Translations under genes and position numbers: made by a program
Notes under the pieces: generated by a model
Databases searched by the model: none
The model's input: only the letters and a program-made list of their open reading frames with translations
What the model was told of the DNA's origin: nothing
Assembly (NCBI GenBank): GCA_027489535.1
Contig: JAIXZO010000002.1
Location: forward strand, 186,001-250,000
Length of the DNA stretch: 64,000 bases
DNA from: Hyphomicrobiales bacterium
GTDB lineage: Bacteria; Pseudomonadota; Alphaproteobacteria; Rhizobiales; Beijerinckiaceae
Reading direction: 5' to 3'
Part shown: piece after piece, positions 1 to 7,447 of the stretch
Position numbering within the stretch: the first letter of the stretch is position 1
Layout of the letters: each line of letters opens with the position of its first letter

Positions 1-1
1 C

Positions 2-121
2 TACGCCTCGGCCATCGACCTCGGATACGACATGGTCAAGCATCGTCTGCTGGCTCGGATCAGCGAGACCCTGGCGCGCGGCGAGAGCATGCGCCCGGCG
101 GCCGGGGAGGTCGCGTCGTGA
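2..121 (+). CDS. plsX: Phosphate acyltransferase PlsX, C-terminal fragment (cut by window edge)
   Basis: Only the last 39 codons are in the window, in frame 2, ending at a TGA at 119-121. The stop overlaps the GTG start of fabH (GTGA), so the two are translationally coupled. The visible tail (an [16 protein letters not shown]-like helix) and the position directly before fabH fit PlsX, which makes acyl-phosphate from acyl-ACP for phospholipid synthesis. The catalytic part lies outside the window, so the call rests mainly on gene order. Confidence 0.7.
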   Translation, partial: YASAIDLGYDMVKHRLLARISETLARGESMRPAAGEVAS

Positions 122-1095
122 GCATGCGCCGTTCCGTCGTCGTCGGCTGCGGGCATTTCCTGCCCGAGACGATCCTCACCAATGCCGAATTGGCCAAGCG
201 CGTCGACACCTCCGACGAGTGGATCGTGGAACGCACGGGCATCCGCGAGCGCCGCATCGCGGGGGAGGGCGAAACCACCTCCGTTCTCGCCACCAAGGCC
301 GCGCAGGCCGCCATCGCCGATGCCGGGCTCGTGCCCGACGACATCGACCTGATCGTGCTCGCCACCGCGACGCCCGACTACACCTTCCCCTCCACCGCCA
401 CGCAGGTGCAGGCGGCGCTCGGCATCCGCCACGGTGCGGCGTTCGATCTCCAAGCCGTATGCTCGGGCTTCGTCTACGCGCTCGCCACCGCCGACAACTT
501 CCTGCGTGCGGGTTCGCACAAGCGCGCGCTGGTGATCGGCGCCGAGACCTTCTCGCGCATTCTCGATTGGACCGACCGCACCACCTGCGTCCTGTTCGGC
601 GACGGTGCCGGCGCATTGGTGCTTGAAGCGCGCGAGGGCGAGGGCACCATCGCGGATCGCGGCGTGCTCTCCTCGCATCTGCGCTCCGACGGACGGCATT
701 TCGACAAGCTCTATGTCGACGGCGGCCCCTCGGCCACGATGACGACCGGGCATCTGCGGATGGAAGGCAAGGAAGTCTTCCGCCACGCCGTCACCAATCT
801 CGCCGACATCATCGAAGAGGCGTTCCGCGCCACGGGGCTCAACGCCGACGACATCGACCTGTTCGTGCCGCATCAGGCCAATCGGCGCATCATCGAAGCG
901 ACCGCGCGCAAGCTGAACATCGATCCCGGCAAGGTGGTGGTCACGGTCGAGAAGCACGGCAACACCTCCGCAGCCTCCATTCCGCTCGCCATCGCTTCGG
1001 CCTACGGCGAGGGGCGCATCAAGCAGGGCGACCTCGTGCTGCTCGAAGCCATGGGCGGCGGCTTCACATGGGGATCGGCGCTGATCCGCTGGTAG
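118..1095 (+). CDS. fabH: 3-oxoacyl-ACP synthase III (FabH)
   Basis: Condenses acetyl-CoA with malonyl-ACP to start type II fatty acid synthesis in the cytoplasm. The protein has 325 residues, normal for the family. The Cys-His-Asn triad is visible: Cys115 in AVCSGF, His252 in PHQANRR and Asn282 in [10 protein letters not shown]. The thiolase-like fold motif [10 protein letters not shown] follows near residue 161. The start is GTG at 118 overlapping the plsX stop; an ATG at 124 is an alternative that would drop two residues. The gene lies between plsX and ihfA, the usual alphaproteobacterial order. Confidence 0.97.
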   Translation: MSMRRSVVVGCGHFLPETILTNAELAKRVDTSDEWIVERTGIRERRIAGEGETTSVLATKAAQAAIADAGLVPDDIDLIVLATATPDYTFPSTATQVQAALGIRHGAAFDLQAVCSGFVYALATADNFLRAGSHKRALVIGAETFSRILDWTDRTTCVLFGDGAGALVLEAREGEGTIADRGVLSSHLRSDGRHFDKLYVDGGPSATMTTGHLRMEGKEVFRHAVTNLADIIEEAFRATGLNADDIDLFVPHQANRRIIEATARKLNIDPGKVVVTVEKHGNTSAASIPLAIASAYGEGRIKQGDLVLLEAMGGGFTWGSALIRW

Positions 1096-1146
1096 CGATT
1101 TTCACATCGCGCAACTGTCTTTCTCTCAACGAATCATTAACATCGG

Positions 1147-1175
1147 TTGACGGTCCAAGAGGTGCCGACTAGCGT
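1147..1175 (+). promoter_or_regulatory. Candidate sigma-70 promoter for ihfA
   Basis: TTGACG at 1147-1152 is followed 17 bases later by TAGCGT at 1170-1175. It lies 55 bases before the ihfA ATG in the 135-base gap after fabH. The -35 box is a good match and the -10 box is weak, so this is a pattern match only. Confidence 0.4.
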
Positions 1176-1230
1176 TCGGGCACATTGCGGGCGGTACTTC
1201 CGTCCTCAGCGCCGGGCCTAGGGGGGCTTG

Positions 1231-1548
1231 ATGGCACAACGTACGATCACTCGAGCGGAACTGAGCGAGGCCGTGTATCAGCGCATCGGCCTTTCGCGTA
1301 CCGAATCCGCCGCTCTCGTCGAATTGGTGCTCAAGGAAATCTCCGATTGCCTCGCCGAAGGCGAGACGGTGAAGCTGTCCTCGTTCGGGTCTTTCGTGGT
1401 TCGCGAAAAGGGCGCCCGCGTCGGCCGCAATCCGAAGACCGGCATCGAAGTGCCCATCGATCCGCGCCGGGTGATGGTGTTCAAGCCGTCCAACATCTTG
1501 AAGTCCCGCATCAACGGAATGACCGACAACGGCGAAGACGCAGACTGA
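1231..1548 (+). CDS. ihfA: Integration host factor subunit alpha
   Basis: DNA-bending architectural protein of the HU/IHF family that pairs with IhfB. The protein has 105 residues. The DNA-binding arm with the GRNPKTG motif is at residues 65-71, preceded by the conserved LSSFGSF segment at 49-55. The ATG at 1231 is preferred over an in-frame TTG three bases upstream because it gives the normal MAQRTITR-like N-terminus. It is followed after 17 bases by the MerR gene, probably in one transcript. Confidence 0.96.
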   Translation: MAQRTITRAELSEAVYQRIGLSRTESAALVELVLKEISDCLAEGETVKLSSFGSFVVREKGARVGRNPKTGIEVPIDPRRVMVFKPSNILKSRINGMTDNGEDAD

Positions 1549-1565
1549 CGTCGAGGGAAGGGCGC

Positions 1566-2252
1566 ATGGAAAAGAGTGCCGACGCTTTCCGGACCATCAG
1601 CGAGGTCGCGGACGATCTCGATCTGCCTCAACACGTCCTGCGCTTCTGGGAAACGCGCTTCGGCCAGATCCGGCCGATGAAGCGCGGCGGCGGCCGCCGC
1701 TATTACCGTCCCGACGATGCCGACCTGCTGCGCGGCATCAAGCATCTGCTCTACGGCGAGGGCTACACGATCAAGGGTGTGCAGCGCATCCTCAAGGAGG
1801 AGGGCGTTCGTTTCGTGCAGGCCGTGGGTCGAGAAGGCACGCTGACGCCCGCCTCGGTTTCCTCCGCTCCGCTTCCGCCGCCCGACGAGGATGATGAAGC
1901 AGTCGTCGACTCTCCGTCTTCGCCGACCGTTGCGACCGCTTCAGGCCATGCGGCGACCGAGCGTCGTTCCGCTGGCCCCGCGCCGAGCCTCTCCGTTCAG
2001 CGTTCGGAACCCGTCTTCGCACCGGTGCCTGCGCGTGATCAGGACAACGGATCGGCCGACGAAGCCGCGGAGATGCTGCGGGCCCGTCCGCGCGGCGCGC
2101 CGTTGCCGCTGTTCGAGGGACTGCCCGGAACGTTGCCGCCGGTCGCGCGCGACGCGTTGAAGCGCGCATTGGCCGAATTGGAGCAATGCCGCCGCATCCT
2201 CGCGGATGCCGACCCCGCCGAGGAAGACCGGACGCTCGACGGCGCCGCCTGA
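1566..2252 (+). CDS. MerR family transcriptional regulator
   Basis: The protein has 228 residues. The N-terminal winged helix-turn-helix of the MerR family covers about residues 8-75 ([18 protein letters not shown], then a GGGRRYYRP wing). The remaining 150 residues are rich in Pro, Ala and Ser and look disordered, ending in a short helix. No effector-binding Cys cluster is seen, so this is not a metal sensor of the MerR/CueR type. The start is an ATG preceded by a GAGGGAAGGG ribosome binding site. Its position after ihfA is conserved in alphaproteobacteria; the target genes are unknown. Confidence 0.9.
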   Translation: MEKSADAFRTISEVADDLDLPQHVLRFWETRFGQIRPMKRGGGRRYYRPDDADLLRGIKHLLYGEGYTIKGVQRILKEEGVRFVQAVGREGTLTPASVSSAPLPPPDEDDEAVVDSPSSPTVATASGHAATERRSAGPAPSLSVQRSEPVFAPVPARDQDNGSADEAAEMLRARPRGAPLPLFEGLPGTLPPVARDALKRALAELEQCRRILADADPAEEDRTLDGAA

Positions 2253-2259
2253 GGCCAAG

Positions 2260-3543
2260 TCAGCTCCCGGGGCGGGTTTCGTCGGGCCCGGGTTCGAGCC
2301 CGTAGGGCTTCACCAGCCGCCAGACATGGTCGGGAATCATGCTGCGCATGCGGCGCGGCCGTTCCCGCCGCAGATGCAGCACCGTTTCCACCGCCTTCAT
2401 CTCGAGGCGGGCCCGCGCGAATTCCAGACCCTTCGGCCCGATCAACGGCATGATGCGGCCCACCACCGGGCGCAGCCAATTCGGCATCGAGCGCAGAGGC
2501 AACCCGCCCGCCGCGCGCGCCACATTGGCCATAAACCCCTTCACCGGCCCTTGCCGCTTGCCGCCGCCGGCGGGCTCGGAGATGCGGATTTCGTCGCCGA
2601 GCAGCGCGGTCAATTCCTCGCCCCGCTCGTTGCGGATCAGCAGCCACTGCTCGCCCTGTCCGCCCATATAGCCCACCGTGATGTCGGCGAGCACGTTGGT
2701 GTAGTCGACGCAGGTGCGGCAGGTGAGGGGGAAGAAGTCCGGCGGCAGCTTGGAGATCGGCAATTGCAGGAAGGGGATTTCCTTCACCCGACCGTCGGTG
2801 AAGCGGAGTTCGACGTAATAATCCGCCCGGAATTCCAGATAGGAAATCGTGGAGGGGTCTTCGGCCAGCAGCGCGAGGAAATCGTGGAAGCGTTCGGTGG
2901 TGGTGTTGTCGGAGCAGGGCGTGCCGACGACGAAGAGCTTCTCGAACCCCAGCTCCTTCTCCAGCGCGCGCAGGGCATAGACTTGGCAGGGAATGCCGAT
3001 CACCGCGAGGCGCTTGATGCCCTGCGCCCGTGCGGGCTCCAGCAGCGCCAAGAGCGGCGCATAGCCCATCCGCATGCCGCGACACCGCGCCATGTCCTCG
3101 GGCCGGGTCACGAGCACCGGGACGGGCTTCCAGCGGTCGTCCGGATCGGCCGCCATCGTCAGCACGGCATCGACCGCGCCGGTTTCCAGCAGGCGCTCGC
3201 CGATGCGGGTGGTGATGCCGGTCCACTGCGCGCCCGGCCGGGGCACGGCGAGGGAGGCACGCACCATCCGCCGAAACGGCCCGAAAAAGGTTTCGTCGGG
3301 CCGGGCGTGATCGCGCGTGCGGCCGTGCACGGCGCGTTCCAGCCCGTCATAATCCGGCTTGATGAATTGGCACGCCCGCCCGCAGCGCTTCGGGTCTTCG
3401 CTGCGCGAGATGCCGCAATCGGTGCAGAGATCGCGCGGCGCGGCCGCGGCGAAGGCGTGGGACGCGACGTCCGAAAGATCGTTCAAGCCTGCGGCCCCCG
3501 CACCTCGTCCGGCGCGGCCGAGGTCATGCTCGGACGCTAGCAT
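2260..3543 (-). CDS. Coenzyme F420 hydrogenase/dehydrogenase beta subunit family protein (FrhB/BciB-like)
   Basis: The protein has 427 residues. An N-terminal cysteine cluster (Cys40, Cys43, Cys54, Cys58 counted from the first Met) fits the FrhB N-domain iron-sulfur site. Further conserved pieces are GIPCQVYALRALEKE, VGTPCSDNTT and CRTCVDYTNVLADITVG. The family includes F420-reducing hydrogenase beta subunits and BciB, the ferredoxin-dependent 8-vinyl reductase of chlorophyll synthesis. No F420 or bacteriochlorophyll genes are in the window, so the substrate is open. It converges on merR with 7 bases between stops. The true start may be slightly downstream of the listed one. Confidence 0.8.
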   Translation of the reverse strand: MLASEHDLGRAGRGAGAAGLNDLSDVASHAFAAAAPRDLCTDCGISRSEDPKRCGRACQFIKPDYDGLERAVHGRTRDHARPDETFFGPFRRMVRASLAVPRPGAQWTGITTRIGERLLETGAVDAVLTMAADPDDRWKPVPVLVTRPEDMARCRGMRMGYAPLLALLEPARAQGIKRLAVIGIPCQVYALRALEKELGFEKLFVVGTPCSDNTTTERFHDFLALLAEDPSTISYLEFRADYYVELRFTDGRVKEIPFLQLPISKLPPDFFPLTCRTCVDYTNVLADITVGYMGGQGEQWLLIRNERGEELTALLGDEIRISEPAGGGKRQGPVKGFMANVARAAGGLPLRSMPNWLRPVVGRIMPLIGPKGLEFARARLEMKAVETVLHLRRERPRRMRSMIPDHVWRLVKPYGLEPGPDETRPGS

Positions 3544-3567
3544 CGGGAAGCCGCTTCGTCATGGTGC

Positions 3568-3592
3568 CCCGCGCCGCATGATGCGGCGCGGG
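3568..3592 (-). terminator. Perfect 12-bp palindrome after the TRAP binding protein gene
   Basis: CCCGCGCCGCAT and ATGCGGCGCGGG flank a single centre base. It lies 12 bases past the stop of the TRAP binding protein gene and 25 bases before the FrhB-like gene, both on the minus strand. No long T-run follows, so it may be an intrinsic terminator of the short-tail kind or an RNA-stabilising hairpin. Confidence 0.5.
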
Positions 3593-3603
3593 CGAGGCGA
3601 GCG

Positions 3604-4710
3604 TCAGCTTTGACCGCGGGTGCGGACCATGAAGCTGTCGAAGGCGTATTCGTTGAGCTGCCACCAGGGCAGCACGTCCTGCCGGTAGGCCTGCATCGAC
3701 TCCCAAGCGCGCTTGAAGTCGGCGTTCTTGGCGGCGATTTCGGCGTAGTGCTCGTTGGAGGCTTTCAGGCAGGCTTCGAGCACCGCCTGCGGAAAGATGC
3801 GCAATTCCGCGCCCTTCTCCACCATGCGGCGCAGCGCGGGGCCGTTCACCGCGTCGTATTTGGCCAGCATCCAGTTGTGCGCCGCCTCGCAGGCATTCGC
3901 GAGAATTGCCTTGTAGTTCGCCGGAAGCGCATCGTATTGCGCCTTGTTGACCACGAGATGCAGCATCGCGCCGCCCTCCCACCAGCCCGGGGCGTAGTAG
4001 TATTTGGCGATGCGCGCGAAGCCGAGCTTCTCGTCGTCATAGGGGCCCACGAATTCGACCGCGTCGAGCGTGCCGCGCTCTAGCGCGGGGTAGATGTCGC
4101 CGGGCGCGATCTGCTGCGGAACTACGCCCAATCTGGCGAGGATCTGGCCGCCCATTCCGCCGATGCGGAACTTCAGTCCCTTCAGGTCGGCGACCTCCTT
4201 GATCTCCTTCTTGAAGAACCCGCCCATCTGCGCGCCCGAATTGCCGCAGGCGAAGCTGACCGTGTCGTAGCGCGCGAGCACGTCGTTGATGATCTCCTTG
4301 CCGCCCGCGAAGTGCCACCAGGCATGCTGCTGCCGGGCATTGAGGCCGAAGGGGATGCCGGTGCCGAAGGCCAGCGTCGGATCCTTGCCGATGTAGAAAT
4401 AGGTCGGCGTCTGCGCGCATTCGACGGCGCCGGTCTGCACGGCGTCGAGCGCCTGCAGTCCGGGGACGATTTCGCCCGCCCCGAAGGTCTGGATTTGGAA
4501 CCGTCCGCCCGTGGCCTCGGAGACGTATTTCGCGAGAATTTCGGCGGTGCCGTAGATCGTGTCGAGGGTCTTGGGGAAGCTCGACGTCAGCCGCCATTTG
4601 ATCTCGGGGCCCGTCTGCGCCTGCGCCGGCCCCGCCGCCGCCATGCCGGCCGCCGCCGCCAGCCCCGCGCCCTTCAGCAAATTCCGCCGTTCGATCATCG
4701 CGTCGCCCAT
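3604..4710 (-). CDS. TRAP transporter substrate-binding protein, DctP family (orphan)
   Basis: Periplasmic binding protein of 368 residues. It has a twin-arginine-like signal (ERRNLLKGAG, hydrophobic stretch, ending near AQAQ). Motifs GDIYPALERGT, GPYDDEKLG and the conserved carboxylate-binding Arg in LKGLKFRIGG place it in the TakP-type (2-oxoacid/lactate) subgroup. Start chosen at the ATG at 4710 because of a GAGGGA ribosome binding site just upstream; an upstream in-frame extension is unlikely. No DctQ or DctM membrane subunits are nearby. It is closely similar to the protein at 7448-8533. Confidence 0.9.
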   Translation of the reverse strand: MGDAMIERRNLLKGAGLAAAAGMAAAGPAQAQTGPEIKWRLTSSFPKTLDTIYGTAEILAKYVSEATGGRFQIQTFGAGEIVPGLQALDAVQTGAVECAQTPTYFYIGKDPTLAFGTGIPFGLNARQQHAWWHFAGGKEIINDVLARYDTVSFACGNSGAQMGGFFKKEIKEVADLKGLKFRIGGMGGQILARLGVVPQQIAPGDIYPALERGTLDAVEFVGPYDDEKLGFARIAKYYYAPGWWEGGAMLHLVVNKAQYDALPANYKAILANACEAAHNWMLAKYDAVNGPALRRMVEKGAELRIFPQAVLEACLKASNEHYAEIAAKNADFKRAWESMQAYRQDVLPWWQLNEYAFDSFMVRTRGQS

Positions 4711-5079
4711 GTCGATTCCCTCATTTTCTCGCATGCCGGATCTCTGCGGAGCCGGGGTCAGGCGAGCAGAAGACATCGTCCCGGGAAGCGGGGCAAGGCC
4801 CGTCGAAGGCGGGTTTCCGCGTGCCGGACACAGCGGCCTGCGGCATCAGTCAATTCATGCAAACTGCATGGATTCCGTAATCGAATGATCTCGTTGTGCG
4901 TGATCGGCGGACGTCGCCCCATGCATTCGAGTGCGGCGATCATGGACGGGAGCGGACGGTTCAAATTGAATGTTCGACTATGCGAGGCATCTGTTATGCA
5001 TTGATGCAGACGAGAGCAGCGACGGACTGCGAGGCGGCGCGCGTAAATTGCAGCCTCCCGAGGGAATGAGGGTCGGACG
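4711..5079. other. 369-base gene-free region between TRAP gene and kinase gene (divergent promoters)
   Basis: The region separates two divergently transcribed genes and should hold both promoters. It contains a perfect short dyad at 4856-4870 and a stretch of relatively low GC at about 4850-5000. No convincing small gene was found. A GAGGG ribosome binding site at 5068-5072 precedes the kinase ATG by 7 bases. Confidence 0.6.
4856..4870. promoter_or_regulatory. Perfect dyad, candidate operator
   Basis: CATGCA-AAC-TGCATG: 6-base arms with a 3-base spacer, inside the divergent intergenic region upstream of the kinase-chaperone unit and the TRAP binding protein gene. The regulator is unknown. 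Confidence 0.3.
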
Positions 5080-6783
5080 ATGGCAGTCACTCTGAACGGC
5101 ATCCGCGGATCCAATGCGGGACCCGGGGCCGTCGAACGGCTGGGGCAGCTCGACAAGGATCGATCCGTCGCGATTCTCGACCAGCTGAAATCCGACTTGA
5201 ACGGCAAGAGCGGCGTGTTGCGTCTGCTTCATACGTCCAAAGACACGGACATGAAGTTCAAGAATGCCGACGCGATGAAGCATTTCGCCAGCGGTTCGAA
5301 ATTGGATCGCACCGGCGAGGCCGTAAGGGAGTTGCTGGTCAATGCGGGGCTCTCGGGCGAAGCGCTGAAGAGCTTCGATGCCTACCGTGCCGGCCGCGCG
5401 GGCAAGGGGCTCGGGAGCCAGCAGGTCGTCCGCTACATCGAGATGTTGAGGGCCGAGACGGGCGGCTCGCCTGCGGAAGTGCTGGGCAAGATCGGGATCG
5501 CCCAGCCGGGCGCGAACGACCTGTTGGGGGCTGGAGCGTTCGGCAAAGTCAGCAACGTCGTCTACCGGGGCAATCCCTGCGTCTTGAAGGAGCTTTTCGA
5601 GTCGGCTGATTCGAAGCTTCCGCAGATCAATTTGGAAGGCATGAAGGGGAAGTTTTCGCCCGACAAGATGGGGAAAACCGCCTTTATGGACGCGGTGGCC
5701 GAATATCACGGCGGCAAAAAGGATTTCCCGCCCGAGCTTCTGAAGGAAGTCGAAATCTATGCCAAGGGCGAGGCGGCTCTCAACGGCGGGAAGCTGAACA
5801 AAATGCCGGAGGATCAGAGGAACATCTTCTGGAAATGGTACCTTGCCTCCGACGATGATCGGAGCGACTCGAAAAAGCCCCAAGCCCCGAAGACTCGATT
5901 GGAGCGCAACGGCGAAGCCGCAGCCGCGTGGATGAAGAGCGACATCAAGCATGTCGTGAAGCCCTCGGTCTATGTCGTGCGCGAGACCGACATGAAAGGC
6001 GTGCAGACTTTCCATGCCGTGCCGGGCGGCAAGTTCTTGAAGACCTGGGCCGCGGAAAAGCTTCGGACCGGGCAGCCCGTTCTCGAGATCAGCGGACTCG
6101 TGATGGAGCGCGCCAAGGGCAAGCAGCTCGTGGCGGACGATGACTTCGGGCTTTCGGAAAACCGGTTCGTGCTGTTCGACAAGATTTCGTCGAGCAACAT
6201 GAAAAACGTGGCCCGCAGCGGATTGGAAGCGCTGAAGGAACTCGCCTCGCACGGCTTCGTCCACGGCGACATCAAGCCTGCGAACATGATCTTCGATTCC
6301 GGCTCGGGCAACGTGACGCTGATCGACTTCAGCGGGTTGCAGAAAATGTCCAAAAAGGGCGGCTCGATCGAGGTCGGCGCTATGTCGCAGCTTTATTTGT
6401 TGCCGGACGGAGCGGAGCGCGGACCCGCACGGGATCTTTTCGCGATGGGAATGTCGATCGTCGAAGCCGGCCTCAAGGCCCGCGGCCGGCACGCGGACGC
6501 GAGCGAAATGGGTTCGGTCCTTTTTGAACGCAATTCGCCGAAGGGCATGTACGACGCGGAGCGAATGCGCAGCAATGGAGCCGCCGGACCGGAGGCTTGG
6601 GAGGAGACGATGGAGCGGTTAGCGGCTGCGGAGCCGCAGGGAAGCGCCGTGGCCTTCGGCTTCGCATGCATGAGGCAGGCGGCTGCATGGGACTCGGCCA
6701 AGTTCGGCCGCTACGACGCGGCGACCTCGCCCCCCGACCATCCTTTGAACGTGCTCGCGCGCCATCCGGCCGTCGCAGGCTGA
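5080..6783 (+). CDS. Eukaryotic-like protein kinase, candidate type III secreted effector
   Basis: Protein of 567 residues with no signal peptide or membrane segment. Residues 1-140 match no domain I recognise and could hold secretion and chaperone-binding signals. The kinase core follows: glycine loop GAGAFGKV at 150-157, candidate ATP-anchoring Lys170 in CVLKE, a long insert at about 171-335, hinge-like LVMERAKG at 340-347, catalytic loop HGDIKPAN with Asp397, Lys399 and Asn402, metal-binding Asp416 in IDFSG (DFS instead of DFG), and Asp452 in RDLFAMG. All residues needed for catalysis seem present. HGDIKPAN resembles catalytic loops of effector kinases such as YpkA. It is followed after 25 bases by a CesT-like chaperone gene. 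Sampled GC is about 50-57 percent, well below neighbours. The kinase call is firm; the effector role is inferred. Confidence 0.85.
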   Translation: MAVTLNGIRGSNAGPGAVERLGQLDKDRSVAILDQLKSDLNGKSGVLRLLHTSKDTDMKFKNADAMKHFASGSKLDRTGEAVRELLVNAGLSGEALKSFDAYRAGRAGKGLGSQQVVRYIEMLRAETGGSPAEVLGKIGIAQPGANDLLGAGAFGKVSNVVYRGNPCVLKELFESADSKLPQINLEGMKGKFSPDKMGKTAFMDAVAEYHGGKKDFPPELLKEVEIYAKGEAALNGGKLNKMPEDQRNIFWKWYLASDDDRSDSKKPQAPKTRLERNGEAAAAWMKSDIKHVVKPSVYVVRETDMKGVQTFHAVPGGKFLKTWAAEKLRTGQPVLEISGLVMERAKGKQLVADDDFGLSENRFVLFDKISSSNMKNVARSGLEALKELASHGFVHGDIKPANMIFDSGSGNVTLIDFSGLQKMSKKGGSIEVGAMSQLYLLPDGAERGPARDLFAMGMSIVEAGLKARGRHADASEMGSVLFERNSPKGMYDAERMRSNGAAGPEAWEETMERLAAAEPQGSAVAFGFACMRQAAAWDSAKFGRYDAATSPPDHPLNVLARHPAVAG

Positions 6784-6808
6784 CACTTCTCATCGACGGA
6801 ACGCACCG

Positions 6809-7294
6809 ATGCACGCCCTCAGATCAAACGAATTGCAGTTCGCAGAACTGGTCCGCTTCTTCGTCGCACGTACCGTCGGCAACGCCGAGCGGGCGGAGCC
6901 CGGCGACGTATTGGAATTTGCGTCCGGCGACGCGGTGGCGCGCGCCTTCCTCATGCCGCGAAAGTCCGAATTGCTGATGGTCGAAGTCGACAGCGGGCTG
7001 GTGCTCTCGACCGACGGCGAAAAGGCGGCCGACCGGCTTGCGGCTCTTCATCGCCTCAACGAATCGGCGCGATTCGAGCACGGTTGGCTCGCCACGTTGG
7101 ACGATGACGACATGATGGTCCTGCACGCGGTCCTTCCCGTCGCGACGGTCGACGGAGATGCCTTCTGCGCCATGATCGAAGAAGGTCTCGACCGCGCCGC
7201 CACGTTGGTCGCGATTTTTGCAGGAATGCCGGAGCGCGGCGCGACGCAGGAATCATCCGACGCCGATGCGGGGATGATGTTCATCCGAGGGTGA
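6809..7294 (+). CDS. CesT-like type III secretion chaperone (putative)
   Basis: Small acidic protein of 161 residues, with 28 Asp/Glu against 14 Arg/Lys. The layout matches class I secretion chaperones: an N-terminal helix (SNELQFAELVRFF), a central pair of strands (ELLMVEVDSGLVLS), a helix with LHRLNE-like motif (residues about 80-86), a second strand set (MMVLHAVLPV) and a final amphipathic helix (FCAMIEEGLDRAATLVAIF). It directly follows the kinase gene in the same direction, the usual place for a dedicated chaperone. It could instead be another YbjN/CesT-fold protein. No type III apparatus genes are in the window. Confidence 0.6.
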   Translation: MHALRSNELQFAELVRFFVARTVGNAERAEPGDVLEFASGDAVARAFLMPRKSELLMVEVDSGLVLSTDGEKAADRLAALHRLNESARFEHGWLATLDDDDMMVLHAVLPVATVDGDAFCAMIEEGLDRAATLVAIFAGMPERGATQESSDADAGMMFIRG

Positions 7295-7353
7295 TCGGCA
7301 ATTCGGCGTCGTTCGACCCTGCGGGGCGATCCTATCCGCACGAATTTTAGAAG

Positions 7354-7387
7354 AAATGGTCGGAGCGAGAGGATTCGAACCTCCGAC
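7354..7387 (-). repeat. Duplicated 3' end of tRNA-Pro (candidate att site, left)
   Basis: These 34 bases are identical, in the same orientation, to 25661-25694, which is the 3' end of the intact tRNA-Pro gene plus its encoded CCA and three further bases. The fragment covers part of the variable loop, the whole T-arm and the 3' acceptor strand. The rest of the tRNA is missing. This is the expected footprint of site-specific integration into a tRNA gene. Confidence 0.85.
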
Positions 7388-7404
7388 GTGTCCGGTCAGC
7401 ACTT

Positions 7405-7439
7405 GCCCCGCCCCGAAACTTTCGTCTTCGAGGCGGGGC
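7405..7439 (-). terminator. Hairpin after TRAP binding protein gene
   Basis: GC-rich arms built around GCCCCGCC and GGCGGGGC, separated by about 19 bases that can extend the stem, lie 8 bases past the stop of the gene at 7448-8533. No clear T-run. Possible terminator. Confidence 0.4.
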
Positions 7440-7447
7440 CGGGTCGA

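Noticed and set aside
1-957. Long open frame on the minus strand opposite fabH
   Set aside because: It is a high-GC shadow frame; fabH on the plus strand has its full catalytic triad and usual neighbours.
4849-4876. Possible tts-box (type III regulon promoter) upstream of the kinase
   Set aside because: GTCA and a few later bases fit, but most consensus positions do not, and it lies about 230 bases from the gene. Not good enough to support a type III regulon link.
7354-7387. A second tRNA-Pro gene
   Set aside because: Only the 3' half of the T-arm side and acceptor is present; no D-arm or anticodon arm precedes it on the minus strand.
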